A stretch of 9,372 nt of DNA from an uncultured Gammaproteobacteria bacterium (GTDB lineage Bacteria; Pseudomonadota; Gammaproteobacteria; Chromatiales; Chromatiaceae): NCBI GenBank assembly GCA_937926265.1, contig CALAZS010000264.1, forward strand, positions 1 through 9,372, given 5' to 3'. This document shows positions 5,685-9,372 of this stretch, in pieces. The notes below the pieces were generated by a model. It had not been told where the DNA came from. It saw only the letters and a program-made list of their open reading frames with translations, and did no database searches. Within the stretch, counting starts at the first letter, position 1; each line of letters opens with the position of its first letter. The translations under genes were made by a program, and so were the position numbers.

Positions 5685-5957
5685 TTACTTGTTGGGACAG
5701 GCTCCAGGTATGTAACCTGAAACAATATGACGCATACAGGCCAGGCATTTGGACTGGTATTGATAAACACCACCATTACTGAACACTCCGCATGCCGGTT
5801 CCACTATATCGGGACACATTACAGGGCGTTCATGAGGACAAGGCGTCATAATTAACTTGTTTGACTCTTTTTCATCATCCTTGATCGGATTACAGCCAGC
5901 AAGAACAATCGAAATAATTGAAACCAGAACGGGAAAAAATAACTTTTTAATGCGCAT
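5685..5957 (-). CDS. Kazal-like domain lipoprotein
   Basis: This 90-residue protein has a lipoprotein signal peptide with lipobox LAGC (lipidated C22); Asn at +2, not Asp, suggests sorting to the outer membrane. The mature part has exactly six cysteines (C40, C48, C56, C71, C74, C87). Their spacing, and the motifs PACGVFSNG and Y67-x-x-x-C71-x-x-C74 with a final GAC, match the Kazal serine-protease-inhibitor pattern. Bacterial Kazal-like lipoproteins are known, but most have no demonstrated inhibitory activity. The gene ends convergently with the Lon-domain gene (24 bases between stops). No strong Shine-Dalgarno precedes the ATG at 5957, although the signal peptide fits this start. Role is inferred to be periplasmic or surface protein binding or protease inhibition. 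Confidence 0.8.
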   Translation of the reverse strand: MRIKKLFFPVLVSIISIVLAGCNPIKDDEKESNKLIMTPCPHERPVMCPDIVEPACGVFSNGGVYQYQSKCLACMRHIVSGYIPGACPNK

Positions 5958-6051
5958 TTTTGTGAGTCTGTTTAACTTATATACATTTATAACAATACAT
6001 GAATAATTCAGAAAATACAGGGTAAACGCTGTCTTGATTTACTAAACAGGT

Positions 6052-6107
6052 ATTAAAATAAAAAAGCCACAAAACCGGCTTGGAATTTCAGTCGCGATTG
6101 TGGCTTT
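6052..6107 (-). terminator. Intrinsic terminator after the SHOCT lipoprotein gene
   Basis: AAAGCCACAA (6063-6072) and TTGTGGCTTT (6098-6107) are exact inverted repeats forming a ten-base-pair stem around a 25-base loop that can itself pair partly. Read on the minus strand the stem is followed by a T-rich run (TTTTTTATTTT, reaching to about 6055). It starts 28 bases past the stop of the lipoprotein gene. The large loop is unusual, but orientation and T-run fit termination of that gene. Confidence 0.75.
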
Positions 6108-6134
6108 GGGTTTTCTAAAAAATGTTATGAAAAG

Positions 6135-6347
6135 TCAGTCATAACGCTCAAGAATCTGTTCTTTGGCATTTTTGTATTCTTTTTCAGTGATAATGCCTTT
6201 ATTGTAACTTTCTTCCAGGTCCATCAATTCCTGGCCCATGGTAGTAGAAGTGGCCTTGATATCAGCACTGCCTCCACCACAACCTGCAGCAAAAACCGCA
6301 CTTAACAAAATTACTGACAATGTTTTATGCATTTGAGTTAATTTCAT
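6135..6347 (-). CDS. Small SHOCT-domain lipoprotein
   Basis: This 70-residue protein has an N-terminal lipoprotein signal (MKLTQMHKTLSVILLSAVFA) with lipobox AAGC, so C23 is the likely lipidated residue, followed by Gly-Gly-Gly-Ser. The remaining helical tail, about 37-70, fits the SHOCT (short C-terminal) domain pattern: GQELMDLEESYNKGIITEKE, then EYKNAKEQIL. SHOCT is usually appended to other domains; here it forms nearly the whole mature protein. GGGAG (6354-6358 on the complementary strand) lies six bases before the ATG at 6347. It has its own promoter candidate upstream and a strong terminator downstream, so it is probably monocistronic, though it could also receive readthrough from tamB, which ends 103 bases upstream. 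Function unknown. Confidence 0.85.
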   Translation of the reverse strand: MKLTQMHKTLSVILLSAVFAAGCGGGSADIKATSTTMGQELMDLEESYNKGIITEKEYKNAKEQILERYD

Positions 6348-6365
6348 TGATTTCTCCCGTGTTTA

Positions 6366-6394
6366 ATTATCCAGTCATTTTTAGCCTGTTTCTA
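6366..6394 (-). promoter_or_regulatory. Candidate sigma70 promoter for the SHOCT lipoprotein gene
   Basis: On the minus strand TAGAAA (6394-6389) and GATAAT (6371-6366) are 17 bases apart. The -10 matches at five of six positions and the -35 at four. The predicted start near 6359 would leave a short leader of about 12 bases that still carries the ribosome site. Confidence 0.4.
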
Positions 6395-6450
6395 AATTTA
6401 CTTCATGTCCTGGGGCATGGCAAACTATCCTTTGCCAGATTTTTATTGCT

Positions 6451-9372
6451 TCAGTCATGCTCATAACGATAGTAGATATCAACTGATTCTTTATCACCAG
6501 AAAAGCTTTCCACTTCAATTCTGTCAGTCAGGCGGTAATTTACCTTAACGCCACCCTGCGCATCAAACAGGCCGTGCACGTAGCCAATATAAAGATCCGG
6601 GTTTAAATATTTACCCATCATCAGTGATGTACCTTCAATGCCACCTGAGCCACTGTCAATGCGAAAATCATCAAGACCGGTACCTTCCTGGATGCGTTTT
6701 AACGCCGGCATGGTTTTGGTTAAACCCAAAGACAAAGCAGCAGCCGATATTTCACTGCCTGAATCACCACGTGCCTGGTTCATCGGTCGGCCGGTAATCA
6801 GGTATGACAAGGCTTCGGCCTCAGGTAAAGAAGGGTCAGAATAGACTCGTATTGCAGGCTTTGATGCCTGGCCGGTAACACTTAAGTATGCGGTAACCGT
6901 TTTATCCAGTGATATGCGTTTGGCCTTTAAATCAATTCCCGGATTATCAGTCGGGCCGGCAAAAATCAATCGCCCTTTCTCTACATCAAGGTTCTGGCCA
7001 AATGCCGAGTAGTCTGCATCTTTCAATTCAATTTTGCCGAACAACCGGGATGTCTTACCATCATACCTGGCATCGATATTACCAGTCAGTCCGGTTTGCA
7101 AACCAAAGCCTTTAAAGCTGACATTCTCACCGAGCTCAAGGTTGATATCGGCATTAATGTTTTTAGCTTTTCTCTGTTCAATCTCCTCACCAACGATGAT
7201 CTCATCACTGGATACATTAACTGCTGATGCAGGTATCTGCTTAACTTCAATTTTGGCGGTCGGCACAAGCAGTTTGCCTGTCAGGTTAAGCTTATCACTG
7301 CCTACAAGTTTTAAATCCGGCGAGATTTCAACGATTGCCTCCGGTAATCTTGCAACCTGGAATTTATCGCCCTTGATAACAAGCTCTATGTCAGCCGGAA
7401 ATGAGGATGCATCAATTTTGCCATCCGCTTTAAGGCTGCCATCTCCTGAATTTACTTGTGCCTGTAATTTAAGGTAGCGCGATTTATCAGATTCGACTGT
7501 TAGATTGATATCTTTGAGCTCAATACCGGCAGCAGGAATATTGGCCCTGGCATCTGCGAGCTTTACCCGACCATTAATCACCGGTTCAGAAGCATTACCT
7601 ACCAGCTGCATGTTCATATCGAGTGATCCGTTAAAGTCTTCCAGGTCAGGAATAAAACCCTGAACAATTCGCAGGTCTGGTAATGAGGCAGTTAAGTTGC
7701 CATTCAGTTTTCTTTCAGGTGACTGACCAATATTGAATTTTCCTTTACCCTTGCCGTTTTCACCGATCAGGAAATTCAAATTAATGACTGCCTGATCATT
7801 TTTATAATCAGCATTTAACACAATATCCCTGTAGGCAATATCTATTTGCTCTTCATTATTTTTGAAACTGATTAAACCGTCAGTCGGTTCAAGGCTGGCA
7901 CTTGCCACCAGGTTGTCGAGTTTTCCTTCCGCATGAAGCTTGCCGGATACATGACCGGTAATCTGCAGCTCTTCGGGCAGAAAAGGCTTTAACTGTTTTA
8001 AATCATAGTTGCTTAATACCGCATCAACCTTAAGCTGTTGATCTGAAGTTAACCAGTCAGCCTCAAGACATATATTTTCATTTTGGCCCGTCAGGCAGAA
8101 ATTTTTAAGTTCATATTGTTGCGCTGAAACAAGCAAATCTGCCGGTGACTTTAATCGCCATTGAAAAGCCTGCAGAACAGAATCAAACTGATTGATAGTC
8201 GCTTTCCAGCTTTCAAAGTTGTCACTTAAAGCACCATCCAGTTGCAAAGCTAAAGACTTATCGGGTGCGTCGAGATTGACACTCAGGTTGTGCCGGGCAA
8301 ATTCACCCTCAAGTTTTGCCGTTAGTTGATTGATGTTTTCACCGGCCAGGGAAAGGTTTTCACCTTCAAGTAAAATGTTACCCTGCTTCTGATGCCATTC
8401 GCCGGTAAAAACAATATGGCCCAGGTCGTTATCCTGAAAAATGATCTGGGTTGCATCGAGACTCAATTCAACATCGGGTAATTCAGGTTTACCACCAAGC
8501 TTTGCCTTGCCGCTAATACTGCCTGCCAATTGAGGATATATTTGATCAAGCCTGGGAGCCTGTATATCAACATCGAAATTCATTAGCTCACCAAGGCCGC
8601 CATTGACTAAAATATGGTTATCTCCAAGGTTAAGTTTTAGATCCTGTGCCGCAATCCTGTTATTGAGATATTCAAGTTCGCCTGCCACTGCCAGTGGATA
8701 ATCACGTAACTGTCCGGCAATTTCAGATACCTGTAACTTGCTGGTTATGTTTTCACCTTGTAACTGCCCGGTTATAAATACTTGTCCGTTTAAATTACCT
8801 TGTAATTGCGAATCAATCACACCGGGGTTTATTGACTGAGCCACAACAGAAAATTGCCAGTCAATCAAAGGCGAAAAACCCAAGTCTCCCTGCAGATTAA
8901 TTGTGCCTTCAAGTGTTTTAAGCAGAATTTCGTGAAATTTTATTCGGCTGGCATTGCCACTGGCAGTCAGATTTAAGTCAGTTAAAGGTAATTGCTGGCC
9001 TGATAGCTCGGTACTTATCTGCAGCTTGTAATTGTCAGGATTACCACTGGCAGATAGTCTTCCGATAGAAGATTTAACCTGCGCATCACCGCTTAATGGC
9101 CATTGTACTTCGGGCCAGTTCCCCAGGAGATTAAATGAAGGCTGACTTTGTGTAATATCAACTTTTGCCTGCAGGTTTACTTCATATGGTTTGGCAACGG
9201 TTACGTTAACTTCCGGTTTAAGTATTTCACCGGTGATTGTAACTTGGGTGTTTGATCTAACCCCATCAGCCTGGTCAGCCTGATCGGGCAAATCAGCCTG
9301 TATATCAAAACCGCCCTGTATCTGGTGAGGTTTTGCAACCTGAGCTTTTAACTGCCCCTGTAATGCCGCCTG
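6451..9372 (-). CDS. tamB: TamB, translocation and assembly module inner-membrane protein (N-terminus beyond window)
   Basis: The frame is open from the right edge to the stop at 6451, giving the last 973 residues; family members usually have about 1,250, so roughly the first 300, with the N-terminal membrane anchor, are off-window. TamB is a long periplasmic beta-taco/groove protein anchored in the inner membrane that works with TamA and helps phospholipid transport and outer-membrane assembly. The visible part is mostly repeated short beta segments (LNLTASGNAS, INLQGDLGFS and similar). The C-terminal DUF490 region is clear: GNIDARYDGK, LIFAGPTDNPGIDLKAKR, EALSYLITGRPM, then GKYLNPDLYIGYVHGLFD and a final VDIYYRYEHD. 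A TTG at 9291 is not the start, as the frame continues upstream to 9372 with typical TamB sequence. A tamA gene would be expected upstream, outside the window. Confidence 0.96.
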   Translation of the reverse strand, partial: QAALQGQLKAQVAKPHQIQGGFDIQADLPDQADQADGVRSNTQVTITGEILKPEVNVTVAKPYEVNLQAKVDITQSQPSFNLLGNWPEVQWPLSGDAQVKSSIGRLSASGNPDNYKLQISTELSGQQLPLTDLNLTASGNASRIKFHEILLKTLEGTINLQGDLGFSPLIDWQFSVVAQSINPGVIDSQLQGNLNGQVFITGQLQGENITSKLQVSEIAGQLRDYPLAVAGELEYLNNRIAAQDLKLNLGDNHILVNGGLGELMNFDVDIQAPRLDQIYPQLAGSISGKAKLGGKPELPDVELSLDATQIIFQDNDLGHIVFTGEWHQKQGNILLEGENLSLAGENINQLTAKLEGEFARHNLSVNLDAPDKSLALQLDGALSDNFESWKATINQFDSVLQAFQWRLKSPADLLVSAQQYELKNFCLTGQNENICLEADWLTSDQQLKVDAVLSNYDLKQLKPFLPEELQITGHVSGKLHAEGKLDNLVASASLEPTDGLISFKNNEEQIDIAYRDIVLNADYKNDQAVINLNFLIGENGKGKGKFNIGQSPERKLNGNLTASLPDLRIVQGFIPDLEDFNGSLDMNMQLVGNASEPVINGRVKLADARANIPAAGIELKDINLTVESDKSRYLKLQAQVNSGDGSLKADGKIDASSFPADIELVIKGDKFQVARLPEAIVEISPDLKLVGSDKLNLTGKLLVPTAKIEVKQIPASAVNVSSDEIIVGEEIEQRKAKNINADINLELGENVSFKGFGLQTGLTGNIDARYDGKTSRLFGKIELKDADYSAFGQNLDVEKGRLIFAGPTDNPGIDLKAKRISLDKTVTAYLSVTGQASKPAIRVYSDPSLPEAEALSYLITGRPMNQARGDSGSEISAAALSLGLTKTMPALKRIQEGTGLDDFRIDSGSGGIEGTSLMMGKYLNPDLYIGYVHGLFDAQGGVKVNYRLTDRIEVESFSGDKESVDIYYRYEHD

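Noticed and set aside
6418..6437. Seven-base-pair hairpin TGGCAAA/TTTGCCA just past the tamB stop
   Set aside because: Read in the direction of tamB there is no T-run after the stem; the T-rich side is on the other strand, where no gene ends.
7034..7477. Plus-strand open frame of 147 codons inside tamB
   Set aside because: Antisense to the conserved C-terminal TamB region; Ser/Leu-rich composition is typical of a shadow frame.
9289..9291. TTG as a tamB start codon
   Set aside because: The reading frame continues without a stop to the right edge with TamB-like sequence, so the gene is simply truncated by the window.

Overview
The window looks like chromosomal DNA of a gammaproteobacterium. 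The evidence is a TamB C-terminus, a DUF5062-type protein, a solo Lon substrate-binding-domain protein, SHOCT and Kazal-like lipoproteins, and AGGAG-type ribosome sites. I cannot place it to genus. There is no phage, transposon, CRISPR, tRNA or rRNA signal. Most genes are small, in short operons of one to three genes, and strand changes often.

Left part (1-2054): a minus-strand pair encodes a stand-alone receiver-domain response regulator, followed by an outer-membrane beta-barrel (porin-like) protein that runs off the left edge. The two genes overlap by ATGA. Divergent from them is a small free-standing CZB (chemoreceptor zinc-binding) domain protein with a complete zinc-ligand motif. Together they look like a small signalling locus with no histidine kinase or receptor in view.

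Middle (2065-5660): a DUF5062 gene (minus) is divergent from an arsenite methyltransferase gene, arsM (plus), which has a good sigma70-like promoter and an unusual (Asn-Asn-x-x)3 N-terminus encoded by a 12-bp tandem repeat. ArsM is followed by an exported DsrE-like protein, with a 14-bp tandem repeat and weak hairpin between them. Next come a PLDc_N two-helix membrane protein and a TerB-family protein whose start codon abuts the previous stop. A convergent TPR protein and a divergent Lon-substrate-binding-domain protein complete the block.

Right part (5685-9372, all minus): a six-cysteine Kazal-like lipoprotein, a short SHOCT-domain lipoprotein with its own promoter candidate and a good intrinsic terminator, and the C-terminal 973 residues of TamB, which runs off the right edge. 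These are envelope genes.

No single spectacular new system is evident. The points most worth following are the receiver / outer-membrane-barrel / CZB locus, the repeat-bearing arsM lacking other ars genes nearby, and the Kazal-like lipoprotein.
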